From Vogesella oryzae (GTDB taxonomy: Bacteria > Pseudomonadota > Gammaproteobacteria > Burkholderiales > Chromobacteriaceae): DNA of 64,000 bases. How positions within the stretch are numbered: position 1 is the stretch's first letter; every line of letters starts with the position of its first letter. The stretch lies in the NCBI RefSeq assembly GCF_902829295.1, contig NZ_CADEPL010000012.1, forward strand, positions 91,022 to 155,021. Direction: 5' to 3'. Below, piece after piece: positions 1-9,151 of the stretch. The notes under the pieces are model-generated. The model worked only from the letters and a program-made list of their open reading frames with translations. It ran no database searches and was not told the DNA's origin. The position numbers and the translations under genes were made by a program.

Positions 1-1624
1 TGGAACCGGAGTCGAACCATACGTCCAGCGTGTCGCTGAGCTTGCGGTAGTTGGCCGCATCGTCGCCCAGCAGCTCGGCGGCATCCAGGCTGAACCAGGC
101 TTCGATACCCTGCTGCTCGATGCGCAGTGCCACCTGTTCCAGCAGCGCGGCGGAATCCGGATGCAGTTCGCCGCTTTCCTTGTGCACGAAGAAGGTCATC
201 GGCACGCCCCAGTTACGCTGGCGTGACACGCACCAGTCCGGACGGTTGCCGATCATCGCCTCCAGACGGGCGCGGCCCCAGGCCGGGAAGAACTCGGTGC
301 TGTCGACGGCCTGCTTGGCGCGCTCGCGCAGCACCTGACTGTCGTTGCCCGCCTGATCCATGCCGATGAACCACTGTGCAGTGGCACGGAAGATGATCGG
401 CGTCTTGTGGCGCCAGCAATGCGGGTAGCTGTGCAGCAGTTTGTCCTGCTGAATCAGCGTGCCTTTTTCGATCAGGGTCTCGATGACTTTCGGGTTGGCT
501 TCCCACACCGACAGGCCGGCAAACAGCTCGGTGGTGGATTTGTAGCGGCCATTGTCGGCAACCGGATTTTCTACCGGCAGACCGTACTGCTGGCCGACCT
601 GGAAGTCTTCCAGACCGTGCGCCGGCGCGGTGTGCACCAGACCGGTACCGGCATCGGTGGTGACGTGATCGCCGCAGATGACCGGTACTTCACGGCTGTA
701 GAACGGGTGCTGCAGACGGATCATGTCCAGCTTTTCGCCTACCGTTTCGCCCAGCACCTGCGCGCCTTCGAAACCGTAGCGCTTCAGCGCCGACTCGGCC
801 AGTTCCTTCACCAGAATCAGCTTGCCCTTGGGGGTGTCGATCAGCTGGTAAGTCAGGCTGGCGCTCACCGCTACCGCCTGGTTGGCCGGCAGCGTCCACG
901 GCGTGGTGGTCCAGATCACGGCAAAGGCATCTTCAACCGGTGCGGCCAGACCAAAGGCGGCGGCCAACTTGTCACCTTCCAGCACGCGGAAGCCGACATC
1001 GATCGCCGGCGAGGTCTTGTCCTCGTACTCCACCTCGGCCTCGGCCAGCGCGGAACCGCACTCGATACACCAGTGCACCGGCTTCTCGCCCTTCATCAGG
1101 TAGCCGTTTTCATAAACCTTGCCGAGGGTGCGCACAATGTCGGCCTCGGTCTTGAACGCCATGGTCAGGTACGGGTTGTCCCAGTCACCCAGCACGCCCA
1201 GACGGATGAAGTCCTTCTTCTGGCGCGCGATTTGTTCGCTGGCGTATTCGCGGCACAGTTCGCGGAACTTGGCGGCCGGAATATCCTTGCCATGCAGCTT
1301 TTCCACCATCAGCTCGATCGGCAGGCCATGACAGTCCCAGCCTGGTACGTACGGTGCGTCGAAGCCGGATTGCGTCTTGGAGCGGACGATGATGTCCTTC
1401 AGTATCTTGTTGACGGCATGACCGATATGGATATCGCCGTTGGCATACGGTGGGCCGTCATGCAGGATGAACTTGGGACGACCGGCCGCAATCTGGCGCA
1501 GCTTCTGGTAACGCTGCTGTTCCTGCCAGCTTTTCAGCCAGCCCGGTTCACGTTTGGCCAGGTCACCGCGCATGGGAAACGGAGTGTCCAGCAGGTTTAC
1601 GGTCTTGCGATAGTCGATGCTCAT
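1..1624 (-). CDS. ileS: Isoleucyl-tRNA synthetase, N-terminal part (runs off the window)
   Basis: Class I aminoacyl-tRNA synthetase that charges tRNA-Ile in the cytoplasm. About 541 codons are present, and the frame stays open to base 1, so the C-terminal 40 percent, including the KMSKS loop, lies outside. The HIGH signature is in the segment reading [10 protein letters not shown] near residue 65. The editing domain (CP1) follows, with [12 protein letters not shown] and the [16 protein letters not shown] region. The window breaks off just after DVWFDSGS. The start ATG at 1624 overlaps the ribF stop in an ATGA, so ileS is probably translationally coupled to ribF. The ribF-ileS order is common in proteobacteria and is usually followed by lspA. 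Confidence 0.97.
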   Translation of the reverse strand, partial: MSIDYRKTVNLLDTPFPMRGDLAKREPGWLKSWQEQQRYQKLRQIAAGRPKFILHDGPPYANGDIHIGHAVNKILKDIIVRSKTQSGFDAPYVPGWDCHGLPIELMVEKLHGKDIPAAKFRELCREYASEQIARQKKDFIRLGVLGDWDNPYLTMAFKTEADIVRTLGKVYENGYLMKGEKPVHWCIECGSALAEAEVEYEDKTSPAIDVGFRVLEGDKLAAAFGLAAPVEDAFAVIWTTTPWTLPANQAVAVSASLTYQLIDTPKGKLILVKELAESALKRYGFEGAQVLGETVGEKLDMIRLQHPFYSREVPVICGDHVTTDAGTGLVHTAPAHGLEDFQVGQQYGLPVENPVADNGRYKSTTELFAGLSVWEANPKVIETLIEKGTLIQQDKLLHSYPHCWRHKTPIIFRATAQWFIGMDQAGNDSQVLRERAKQAVDSTEFFPAWGRARLEAMIGNRPDWCVSRQRNWGVPMTFFVHKESGELHPDSAALLEQVALRIEQQGIEAWFSLDAAELLGDDAANYRKLSDTLDVWFDSGS

Positions 1625-2556
1625 GCCTGATCTCGTTGCAAACTGTTCAAATAGGTTCTGGCGCTGGCAGCGTCACGTTCAATCTGCGCCACCAGCTCGT
1701 TCAAATCGTCATAGCGCGCTTCGTCGCGCAGCTTGTGCAGGAAGTGCACGGTCAAACGTTGGCCGTACACATCGCCCTGAAAATCGAAGAGATGGACTTC
1801 CAGCTTGTAATGCTGGCTGTCGGTCACGGTCGGATTCTTGCCAAGGCTGGCTACCCCGCCTAAGCGCCCTGCCGGTGTGTCCGCCTGCACCACAAACACC
1901 CCTTCCAGCGGCGGGAAGCGGTGCGGCAGGTGGACATTGGCGGTAGGAAAGCCAATGGTTCGTCCCAGTTTCTGGCCGTGCATCACCTTGCCGGAAACCT
2001 GATAGGGCCGCCCCAGCAGACGTGCGGCACTGTCCAGATCGCCGGCGGCCAACCTCTCGCGCACCAGTGTGCTGGAGGCGCGCTCGCCGGCCACCAGTAC
2101 CGATGGCATTGCCTCGGTAACAAAGTCACGGCAGTTTTGCAGCAAGCCGAAATTGCCTTTGCGGTCGGCACCGAACTGGAAATCATCACCGATCAGCACA
2201 TAGCTGGTTTTCAGCTCCTGCAGCAAAACCTGCTGCACAAAGTCTTCCGCCGCCATCCGTGAAAAAGCGTGATTGAATCGGTAAATGAATACGTAATCGA
2301 CCAGCCCGCCCTGCGCCAGAAACTGCAGCTTGTCACGCAGGATAGCCAGACGCGCCGGCGGTTGTCCTTTGGCAAAGAACTCGCGCGGATGCGGCTCGAA
2401 AGTCAGCAACGCCGTCGGCAAACCGCGGACATTGGCCTCGTCGCGCAAGCGGGCCAGCATGCGTTGGTGCCCCAGATGCACGCCATCGAAATTGCCTATG
2501 GTCAAGGCACAGGGCGGCAGGTCAAAACGGCAGGGATTTCCCAGAAACGCACGCAT
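1621..2556 (-). CDS. ribF: Bifunctional riboflavin kinase / FAD synthetase
   Basis: A 311-residue cytoplasmic enzyme that phosphorylates riboflavin to FMN and adenylylates FMN to FAD. The N-terminal nucleotidyltransferase domain shows [13 protein letters not shown] near residue 22. The C-terminal flavokinase domain (from about residue 180) contains [11 protein letters not shown]. Length and domain order match the family. It is the first gene of a ribF-ileS unit and overlaps ileS by 4 bases. No strong Shine-Dalgarno sequence is seen before the ATG at 2556. Confidence 0.97.
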   Translation of the reverse strand: MRAFLGNPCRFDLPPCALTIGNFDGVHLGHQRMLARLRDEANVRGLPTALLTFEPHPREFFAKGQPPARLAILRDKLQFLAQGGLVDYVFIYRFNHAFSRMAAEDFVQQVLLQELKTSYVLIGDDFQFGADRKGNFGLLQNCRDFVTEAMPSVLVAGERASSTLVRERLAAGDLDSAARLLGRPYQVSGKVMHGQKLGRTIGFPTANVHLPHRFPPLEGVFVVQADTPAGRLGGVASLGKNPTVTDSQHYKLEVHLFDFQGDVYGQRLTVHFLHKLRDEARYDDLNELVAQIERDAASARTYLNSLQRDQA

Positions 2557-2627
2557 GGTTAGACAAAAACAAGGTAAAGGTCGATTTTAACCAGCCATCC
2601 CTGACAACGCCAGCAAAACCCCCAAAC

Positions 2628-2654
2628 AAAAAGCCCCGGTTTCCCGGGGCTTTT
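2628..2654 (-). terminator. Rho-independent terminator of the OmpA-family gene
   Basis: A GC-rich inverted repeat (AGCCCCGG / CCGGGGCT, loop TTT) lies 27 bases past the stop of the gene ending at 2681. On the minus strand it is followed by a T run, so it should stop transcription before ribF. Confidence 0.85.
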
Positions 2655-2680
2655 ACAATGAAGATCAGCGATTTAGCCGA

Positions 2681-3343
2681 TTACTTCGCCATTTCTTCCT
2701 TAGCAGTTTCAACAGTCACGTCAAAACGACGGTCGCCAGCCAGGCAAGCGATCAGGTCTGCACGCTTTTTGAACTTCTTGGCAGTGCATTCTGCAGTCAG
2801 CTTGGCTTCGGACTCGCCCACGCCAACAGCGGATACTTTGTCAGCGGAAATGCCGGCAGCAACGAAGTAGTCTTTAACAGCGTTAGCACGCTTTTCGGAC
2901 AGTGCCTGGTTGTACTTGGCGGAACCCAGGTAGTCGGTGTGGCCAGTGATGGCTACAGACTTCAGCATGGAGTCGGACTTCAGGCTATTAACCAGGTCGT
3001 TCAGTTGCTGGTTGCCTTCAACAATCTTGGCGCTGTTGAATTCGAACAGGCCTTCGGCAGACAGGCTTACGTTCTTGGTCACGTACTTCGGCGCAGCCGG
3101 AGCAACCGGAGCCGGAGCTACTGCAGCGACAACCGGCTTGGCAGCTTCGCGATCACCACACTCGACCAGACCGTCACGGGCCTTGTCATAGGTGGTCGGC
3201 AGGCGCCAGCATTCGCCGTAGGCGTTCTTGATGACATTGGTCATTTGACCATCAACAGAATAACCTTGGTTTGGTGCCGCCAGGGCCGCGGTGGAAACCA
3301 GCAGGGAAGCAAGCAGGGCGCTCAGTTTGATCGATTTTTTCAT
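2681..3343 (-). CDS. OmpA-family outer membrane protein (RmpM-like)
   Basis: A 220-residue secreted protein with a clear signal peptide (MKKSIKLSALLASLLVSTAALA). A short unique region holds two cysteines (ECWRLP and VECGD). A C-terminal OmpA/peptidoglycan-binding domain runs from about residue 95, with GHTDYLGSAKYNQALSEKRA and a disulfide-type CTAKK...LIACLAGDRR segment. The layout matches neisserial RmpM (class 4 protein), which ties outer membrane porins to peptidoglycan, and no N-terminal beta-barrel is present. GAGGA precedes the ATG. Codon use looks biased towards strong expression, and the gene has its own promoter and terminator. Confidence 0.9.
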   Translation of the reverse strand: MKKSIKLSALLASLLVSTAALAAPNQGYSVDGQMTNVIKNAYGECWRLPTTYDKARDGLVECGDREAAKPVVAAVAPAPVAPAAPKYVTKNVSLSAEGLFEFNSAKIVEGNQQLNDLVNSLKSDSMLKSVAITGHTDYLGSAKYNQALSEKRANAVKDYFVAAGISADKVSAVGVGESEAKLTAECTAKKFKKRADLIACLAGDRRFDVTVETAKEEMAK

Positions 3344-3465
3344 GTTAGATCCTCAAAGTTGGCAAGCATCACGAAGGGACAGCCTGCTCTCTAAAAAAGC
3401 GCATTTTATAGATAACAGGCCAAATCCGGTTATCACTCTCATGTCTGATTAACGCATCTTGCGTG

Positions 3466-3495
3466 ACTATAGAAAACCGGCAAACCACATGTCAA
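3466..3495 (-). promoter_or_regulatory. Sigma-70 promoter for the OmpA-family gene
   Basis: On the minus strand a perfect TTGACA (3495-3490) is followed after 18 bases by TATAGT (3471-3466), giving a leader of about 115 bases. The surrounding 3344-3585 region is AT-rich and shows no gene. Confidence 0.6.
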
Positions 3496-3585
3496 TGTCG
3501 CATTTTTAAACAATCATGAAAAAAGCAACACTTTGGCATATTGTTTTGACAACACCACCCGGATTCGTTGCCACTATGCAACACG

Positions 3586-4080
3586 TTAATTAGGGACACG
3601 CCGTTTTAGCAACGGAACCGGCTGGAGTACCGTGCCCTGATACTGCTCGCTGAAATCGGCCAGTCCTTCCAGCGCTTCCGCTGCCGAGCGATCCTCGCGG
3701 ATAGCAAAAGAATCAAAGCCTACCTGTGCCATATACGATAGCTGGTCGCGCAACACATCACCAACCGCACGCAGCTCGCCCTTGAACGCCAGCCGCTCGC
3801 GCAGCAGACGGGCAATACTGTAGCCACGACCATCGGCAAACGCAGGGAAGTCGATGGCGATCAGCGTCAGGCTGGCCAGATGTGGCTGCAGCACCAGCGG
3901 GTCGCTATCCGGAGCCAGCAAGACAGCCAAGGCGCCGCAATGTTCCCCACCCTGCACCTGCAAAAAGCGCGACAACGGCAAAATCACATTTTCATCAGCG
4001 GCAAACTCCGCCTCTTCATCGCGTAGCAGACGCCAATTGTCATCGGCAACCACTACGCCGTGCTTAATCAAGTTTTGCAT
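3586..4080 (-). CDS. DUF934 family protein, sulfate-assimilation accessory
   Basis: A 164-residue cytoplasmic protein of the DUF934 family. The ATG at 4080 (MQNLIKHGVVVADD) was chosen because sequence further upstream reads the end of cysI. Conserved features are ADENVILPLSRFL, LIAIDFPAFADGRGYSIARLLRE and GELRAVGDVLRDQL. The gene overlaps the cysI end by 17 bases. DUF934 genes are found next to cysI-type nitrite/sulfite reductases in beta- and alphaproteobacteria. A role in electron supply or enzyme assembly for sulfite reduction is inferred, not shown. Confidence 0.9.
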   Translation of the reverse strand: MQNLIKHGVVVADDNWRLLRDEEAEFAADENVILPLSRFLQVQGGEHCGALAVLLAPDSDPLVLQPHLASLTLIAIDFPAFADGRGYSIARLLRERLAFKGELRAVGDVLRDQLSYMAQVGFDSFAIREDRSAAEALEGLADFSEQYQGTVLQPVPLLKRRVPN

Positions 4081-5722
4081 ACACACGCTCCTTGAACGGA
4101 ACCAGCCCGATACGGCGCACAGTTTCGATAAAACGCTCACCTGCGAGACGTTGCTCAAGGTAAAGCTGCATGATTTTTTCAAATGCCAACGGTACATCGG
4201 CCTGGGCAAACGACGGCCCGATCACCTTGCCGATAGCGGATTGGTTGCCCTGGCTGCCGCCCAGCGTGATCTGGTACCACTCCTCGCCGTTCTTATCGAC
4301 CCCAAGGATGCCGATGTTGCCGATATGGTGATGACCACAGGCATTCATGCAGCCGGAGAAGTTGCAGTCGATATCGCCGAGATCGAACAGATAGTCCAGA
4401 TCGTCGAACTTGCGCTGGATGGCCTCGGCCACCGGAATAGAGCGGGCATTGGCCAGCGAACAGAAGTCACCACCAGGGCAGCAGACGATGTCGGTCAGCA
4501 GGCCGATGTTCGGAGTAGCGAAACCATGCTGTTTCGCCTGCAGCCACACCTGGTACAGATCGCTTTCCTTCACATCGGCCAGGATCAGGTTCTGCTCGTG
4601 CGCCACGCGCAGTTCGCCAAAGCTGTAGCGGTCGGCCAGATCGGCGGCGACCTCCATCTGCGCCGCGGTGATATCCCCCGGCGGCACACCGGTCTTCTTC
4701 AGTGACAGCACCACCGAGCGGTAGCCCGGCTGCTTGTGGGCGTGGGTATTGCGTTCCAGCCAGCGGGCAAATGCCGGCTCGCTGGCCTGCTGCGCGACAA
4801 ACTCGGCAGAGTTGGCCGCAAGGGTTTCGTAGCTCGGATCAGTAAAGAAAGCGGCATAGTAGGCCACATCAGCCTCGCTGAGCGTAGACGGGCCATCCTT
4901 CAGATGCAGCCATTCGTCCTCTACCTTGGCGGCAAACGCCTCTACCGTCATCGCCTGCACCAGGATCTTGATACGCGCCTTGTACTTGTTGTCGCGGCGG
5001 CCAAAACGGTTGTAGACACGCAGCACGGCATCAAGGTAAGTCAGCAGATGACGGGTCGGCAGGAACTCGCGCACCACCTTGCCCACCATCGGGGTCCGGC
5101 CCAGACCGCCACCGACAATTACGCGGAAGCCGACTTCGCCCTCCTCGTTGCGCACCACGTGCAGCCCGATGTCGTGTACCCAGGTAGCGGCACGGTCCTC
5201 CAGGCTGCCGGAAACAGCGATCTTGAACTTGCGCGGCAGATAGGCGAATTCCGGATGCAGCGTGCTCCACTGGCGGATGATTTCACAATACGGGCGCGGG
5301 TCGAGCAGCTCGTCCGCCGCCACGCCGGCAAAAGCATCGGTGGTGGTGTTGCGCACGCAGTTGCCGGAGGTCTGGATGGCATGCATTTCCACTTCGGCCA
5401 GCTCTGCCAGGATGTCCGGCACGTTTTCCAGCGCCGGCCAGTTGAACTGCATGTTCTGGCGGGTGGTGAAGTGCGCGTAGTCCTTGTCGTAGGTGCGGGC
5501 GATGTGCGCCAGCTTGCGCAGCTGGGTGCTGTTCAGATGGCCGTAAGGGATGGCCACGCGCAGCATCGGTGCATGGCGCTGGACATACAGGCCATTCATC
5601 AGGCGCAGCGGACGGAACTCGTCTTCGCTCAGTTCTCCGGCCAGGAAACGCCGGGTCTGGTCGCGGAACTGGGCAACCCGCTCGCGCACCAGCCGGTGAT
5701 CCACTTCATCGTACTTGTACAT
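4064..5722 (-). CDS. cysI: Sulfite (nitrite/sulfite) reductase, siroheme hemoprotein subunit
   Basis: A 552-residue siroheme/[4Fe-4S] enzyme that reduces sulfite to sulfide in cysteine synthesis. The start MYKYDEVDHRL at 5722 is preceded by an AAAGAGAG ribosome site, and longer in-frame readings lack conservation. The ferredoxin-like half domains contain TTRQNMQFNWP and GGGLGRTPMVGK. The cluster-binding cysteines are in CCPGGDFC (C-x5-C) and SGCMNAC (C-x3-C). No cysJ flavoprotein gene is nearby, so electrons probably come from ferredoxin or another reductase. It lies between DUF934 and cysH, on the same strand. Confidence 0.93.
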   Translation of the reverse strand: MYKYDEVDHRLVRERVAQFRDQTRRFLAGELSEDEFRPLRLMNGLYVQRHAPMLRVAIPYGHLNSTQLRKLAHIARTYDKDYAHFTTRQNMQFNWPALENVPDILAELAEVEMHAIQTSGNCVRNTTTDAFAGVAADELLDPRPYCEIIRQWSTLHPEFAYLPRKFKIAVSGSLEDRAATWVHDIGLHVVRNEEGEVGFRVIVGGGLGRTPMVGKVVREFLPTRHLLTYLDAVLRVYNRFGRRDNKYKARIKILVQAMTVEAFAAKVEDEWLHLKDGPSTLSEADVAYYAAFFTDPSYETLAANSAEFVAQQASEPAFARWLERNTHAHKQPGYRSVVLSLKKTGVPPGDITAAQMEVAADLADRYSFGELRVAHEQNLILADVKESDLYQVWLQAKQHGFATPNIGLLTDIVCCPGGDFCSLANARSIPVAEAIQRKFDDLDYLFDLGDIDCNFSGCMNACGHHHIGNIGILGVDKNGEEWYQITLGGSQGNQSAIGKVIGPSFAQADVPLAFEKIMQLYLEQRLAGERFIETVRRIGLVPFKERVYAKLD

Positions 5723-5781
5723 GCAGAAACTCTCTTTAGCAGCCAGGCCGCCGGATGCGGCCAACCTTTGGTTATTCCGGG

Positions 5782-6486
5782 TTACTGGGGGCGTTTCAAC
5801 GGACTGGCCTTCACATGCAGGCCACACTCCTTGCTGTCCGGATTTTCCCACCACCAGCGGCCGGCACGAATGTCCTCGCCCACGGCAATGGGGCGGGTAC
5901 AAGGCGCACAGCCAATAGACGGCACATGTTTGTCGTGCAGGCTGTTGTACGGCACATCATTGGCGCGGATGTAGTCCCACACCTCTTTCTCGGTCCAGTC
6001 CAGCAGCGGGTTGTACTTCATCAGCCCGTTGTCGGCATCGAATTCGGCTTCCGGCAGATCGACACGGGTCAGCGACTGCTGGCGGCGCAGGCCGGTAATC
6101 CAGCCTTCCAGCCCGGACAGCGCGCGCTTGAGCGGCTCGATCTTGCGGATGTGGCAACAGGACTTGCGCAGCTCGACGCTGTTATAGAAGGCATTGATGC
6201 CATGCTGGTTGACGTAATCCTCCAGTGCCGCGGCATCCGGGTAAAACACGCGGATAGGATACGCCGGATAGCGCTCGCCCACCTGTTGCATCAGGGTATA
6301 GGTTTCCACTGGCAGGCGCCCGGTATCCAGGCTGAAAATGCCGATAGGCAGCTGCAGGGTAACGATCAGGTGCGTCAGGACCATGTCTTCGGCACCGAAG
6401 CTGTTAGCCAGCGCCACCTTGCCATGCTTGGCGGCGATGTCTTTCAGCAACGCTTCGGTGTGGGCTAGCTTGTCGGCAAGGCTCAT
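5782..6486 (-). CDS. cysH: Assimilatory adenylylsulfate (APS) reductase
   Basis: A 234-residue PAPS/APS reductase family enzyme that makes sulfite from activated sulfate. The ATG at 6486 (MSLADKLAHTE) has TGGAGG at the right distance. ANSFGAEDMVLTH is the nucleotide-binding loop and SLDTGRLP follows. The CC (KSCCHIRK) and CxxC (GCAPCTRP) pairs that hold a [4Fe-4S] cluster are present. This points to the APS-using form rather than the enteric PAPS-only form. The catalytic cysteine is in KECGLH near the C-terminus. The gene is divergent from cysB. Confidence 0.93.
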   Translation of the reverse strand: MSLADKLAHTEALLKDIAAKHGKVALANSFGAEDMVLTHLIVTLQLPIGIFSLDTGRLPVETYTLMQQVGERYPAYPIRVFYPDAAALEDYVNQHGINAFYNSVELRKSCCHIRKIEPLKRALSGLEGWITGLRRQQSLTRVDLPEAEFDADNGLMKYNPLLDWTEKEVWDYIRANDVPYNSLHDKHVPSIGCAPCTRPIAVGEDIRAGRWWWENPDSKECGLHVKASPLKRPQ

Positions 6487-6558
6487 CGGGTGCCTCCAGG
6501 GCATACTTGTAGAGTGTGCGATGGTAGCCAATGCCTTTAAATCCGAAAAGAATATTGT

Positions 6559-6577
6559 GTTAGTATTTAATTACTAA
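6559..6577. promoter_or_regulatory. Dyad in the cysH-cysB divergent control region
   Basis: TTAGTA and TACTAA form an inverted repeat around an AT-rich centre, 20 bases upstream of cysB and about 70 upstream of cysH. Position and symmetry suit autoregulatory CysB binding or overlapping promoter elements. This is an inference. Confidence 0.4.
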
Positions 6578-6596
6578 CGGTTTTAAAGGAACGCCG

Positions 6597-7535
6597 ATGA
6601 AACTCCAGCAATTGCGTTATCTGGTCGAAGTCGCCAAACAGGGATTGAACGTGTCCGAGGCAGCAGAAAAGCTGCATACCTCGCAGCCCGGCATTTCCAA
6701 ACAGATCCGCCTGCTGGAAGACGAACTCGGCATCCAGGTGTTCATCCGCAACGGCAAGCGCGTGGTCGCGGTATCAGAGCCGGGCAAGGAGGTACTGCGC
6801 ATCTCCGAGCGCATCCTGCGCGAAGCGCAGAACCTCAAGCGCGTGGGCGAGGAGTTCTCGCGCGAGGCCGAAGGCGCGCTGACCATCGCCACCACCCATA
6901 CCCAGGCCCGCTATGCGCTGCCGGCGGTGATTGCCGCCTTCGTGCAGCGCTACCCCAAGGTACGGCTGTCGATCAAGCAGGGCAGCCCGACGCAGATCTG
7001 CGACATGGTAGTGTCCGGCGAGGCCGACCTCGCCATCGCCACCGAAGGTATCTCTCTGTACAAGGAACTGGCGATGCTGCCCTGCTACGAGTGGAACCGT
7101 AGCGTGGTAGCGCCCACGGGACACCCGCTGCTGGCACTGGAGCGTCCGCTGACGCTGAGCGACATCGCCGCCTACCCGATCATCACTTACGATTTCGCCT
7201 TTGCCGGCCGCTCCAAGATCAACCAGTCGTTCCACAACGCCGGCCTCAGCCCCAACGTGGTGCTCACCGCCATCGACACCGACGTGATCAAGACCTACGT
7301 CCGGCTGGGACTGGGCATCGGCATCATCGCCAGCATGGCGTTCGAGCCGGAGCAGGATCAAGGGTTGGCCGCACTGGATGCCGGCCACCTGTTCGAGCCG
7401 TCCACCACCAAGATCGGCATCCGCAAGGATGCCTACCTGCGCGGCTACGCCTATACCTTCGTGGAACTGTTCGCCCCGCACCTGACCCGCAAGGCGGTGG
7501 ATACCGCCCTGCACCACGGTGACGAGGAAGAATAA
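6597..7535 (+). CDS. cysB: LysR-family regulator of cysteine biosynthesis
   Basis: A 312-residue LysR-type regulator. The N-terminal winged helix-turn-helix reads MKLQQLRYLVEVAKQGLNVSEAAEKLHTSQPGISKQ in its first 36 residues, with the CysB/Cbl-typical TSQPGISKQIR. The effector domain (residues 92-300) contains TTHTQARYALP and YDFAFAGRSKI, the usual CysB sulfate / O-acetylserine pocket. AAAGGA precedes the ATG. It is divergent from cysH-cysI, which it is expected to activate during sulfur limitation. Confidence 0.95.
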   Translation: MKLQQLRYLVEVAKQGLNVSEAAEKLHTSQPGISKQIRLLEDELGIQVFIRNGKRVVAVSEPGKEVLRISERILREAQNLKRVGEEFSREAEGALTIATTHTQARYALPAVIAAFVQRYPKVRLSIKQGSPTQICDMVVSGEADLAIATEGISLYKELAMLPCYEWNRSVVAPTGHPLLALERPLTLSDIAAYPIITYDFAFAGRSKINQSFHNAGLSPNVVLTAIDTDVIKTYVRLGLGIGIIASMAFEPEQDQGLAALDAGHLFEPSTTKIGIRKDAYLRGYAYTFVELFAPHLTRKAVDTALHHGDEEE

Positions 7536-8108
7536 CTAGCGGTACACCGGCAGCCAGCCGCGGGAGGCAGAGCGGTAGAACGGCACCCGCATATTGCGCT
7601 CTTGCAGCAGCTCGCCGCGTTCGGTATCCGGCCGGAAACCGTAGGCGCGGGCGGCATACAGCGCCAGCTGCAATGACGCCAGTTTGTCCTGGTAGGAAGA
7701 ATGGCTGTCAGCCTGCAGATACTGGCTGAAACCCTGCGGCAGCCGCGCCGGCGCCAGCAACGCCGCCGCCGTGCCCTGCAACAACTGATCCAGCTTGCCG
7801 TGCAGTTGCGGCGGGTAATAACGCTCCGGGCTTGCGTCGATCAGCTTGGCCAGTTTCAGCACCGCCGCCTCGAAATCGCTCTCCGCGCGCACCTCGTAGG
7901 CAAAATACAGCAGGTAGCGCTTGTCGCCGATCGCCTCCGTCCGCGACAGCCGGAAGTTGTCGGCTCGCGCCACCCCGGCAATATCCTCGTACTGGCTGAT
8001 GCGCCGGATGGCGGCATCCTCGTCCGGTGCCGACGAGCACCCCGCCAGGCACGACAACACCAGCAGCAATCCGGCCACCATCGCCGGCATCGGCAGTCGC
8101 AACCGCAT
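7536..8108 (-). CDS. Uncharacterised lipoprotein at the end of the flgKL unit
   Basis: A 190-residue predicted lipoprotein. The start at 8108 gives a hydrophobic signal with lipobox LAGC (Cys24). The mature part contains ISQYEDIAGVARADNFRLSRTEAIGDKRYLLYFAYEVRAESDFEAAVLKLAKLID, an alpha/beta-looking segment, then a helical C-terminus. I do not recognise the family. Its start overlaps the stop of the gene at 8108-9133 (TGATG), so it is probably co-translated with the flagellar genes. In Flag-2 clusters this slot after lafW holds lafZ, but no resemblance to a membrane regulator is visible. Confidence 0.75.
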   Translation of the reverse strand: MRLRLPMPAMVAGLLLVLSCLAGCSSAPDEDAAIRRISQYEDIAGVARADNFRLSRTEAIGDKRYLLYFAYEVRAESDFEAAVLKLAKLIDASPERYYPPQLHGKLDQLLQGTAAALLAPARLPQGFSQYLQADSHSSYQDKLASLQLALYAARAYGFRPDTERGELLQERNMRVPFYRSASRGWLPVYR

Positions 8109-9133
8109 CACAGCGCCAGCAGGGAAACCACCCGGTAGCGGCTGATACCGATCAGCGCCGGCGCAACGCTGCTCAGTAGTGCATAGCCACCACCTTGCTG
8201 CAGCAACTGGTTGAAATCGCCACTGAACGACTGCGCCCACTCGGCAGCACCGCTGGCCCGCGCCTCTTCAATCATGCGGTTGGCCCGCTCCAGCGCCAGT
8301 TTCACCCGCTCACGCGCCTGCTCCACCTGCTCGATGGCACGCACCACCTGCTGCAGGGTACGGCGCAAGCCGGCAATATCGTTGCCATGCCAGTTGGCCG
8401 GCTCGATCGCATCGCCGCGGCTTTCCGCCCGCACCCGATGCGCCTGCCCGCCAGGAAAACGGATACCGTCGCCCTTCAGCTGCAGATTGTCCACCAGTCC
8501 CTGCCAGTCGGCCTCCGCCACACTCAGCGACAGCTCGCCATCCTCGCCCAGACTGGCGGAGATACCGGCAGCGGCCAAACCCTTGTTGAAGCGCTGCACG
8601 ATCTGCTCCGGCGCCATGCCGCCATCCAGCAATACCTGCTGCGCCGGCTTGCCCACGCCAGCCGGATAGAAGGTCAGCGTTTCCGCACCGCCCTGCTGCA
8701 GCGCCTGCATATCCAGCCCGCGCAGACGGAACTCCCGCCGCGCCGCGCCTGGCGCCACCAGCCCCAGCTTGCTATCCAGGCTGGCCCCCGTCTCGCGGCT
8801 ACGCCGCGCCCAGGCAGCGGAAAACGCCTCCAGCCGCTGCGCCAGCACCGCCGGATCGCCCGGTTTGCCGGCCAGCCGTGCGCCAGCCTCCTGCTTCAAT
8901 GCCTGCAAGCGGCTGGCCATCTGGTCGAGAAAGCCCAGTGCCTGCTGCGCCGCCGTCACCTGGGCGTTGAGCGCCCGCTCGTTACCCAGCGGCGCCGAGC
9001 GCGGCGGTTTTGCCGCCGCCGCCAGCACGCTGTTGCGCAGCTCGCGTGCCTTCGGCTGTTCGCTGGCGGCAGTAATGCCAGCACTGCCGGACAGCGCACT
9101 TGCGGTATCGGTAAATGCAGGCTGTAGCTTCAT
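8108..9133 (-). CDS. Flagellar hook-associated-like protein (LafW position)
   Basis: A 341-residue protein encoded directly after flgL. The N-terminal 120 residues are Ala/Arg-rich and helical. Around residues 165-205 the sequence VLLDGGMAPEQIVQRFNKGL then AAGISASLGEDGELSLSV resembles the flagellin/hook-associated IN motif, where a short segment ends in an AGI-x-A-x-DGxLxL strand. A long helical region (residues 255-310) follows. In Flag-2 and lateral clusters the gene after flgL is lafW, annotated as an extra hook-associated protein. Assignment here rests on position plus this weak motif. No signal peptide is visible, as expected for a type III export substrate. Confidence 0.6.
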   Translation of the reverse strand: MKLQPAFTDTASALSGSAGITAASEQPKARELRNSVLAAAAKPPRSAPLGNERALNAQVTAAQQALGFLDQMASRLQALKQEAGARLAGKPGDPAVLAQRLEAFSAAWARRSRETGASLDSKLGLVAPGAARREFRLRGLDMQALQQGGAETLTFYPAGVGKPAQQVLLDGGMAPEQIVQRFNKGLAAAGISASLGEDGELSLSVAEADWQGLVDNLQLKGDGIRFPGGQAHRVRAESRGDAIEPANWHGNDIAGLRRTLQQVVRAIEQVEQARERVKLALERANRMIEEARASGAAEWAQSFSGDFNQLLQQGGGYALLSSVAPALIGISRYRVVSLLAL

Positions 9134-9151
9134 CTGGCAGCGTCTCCCGCC

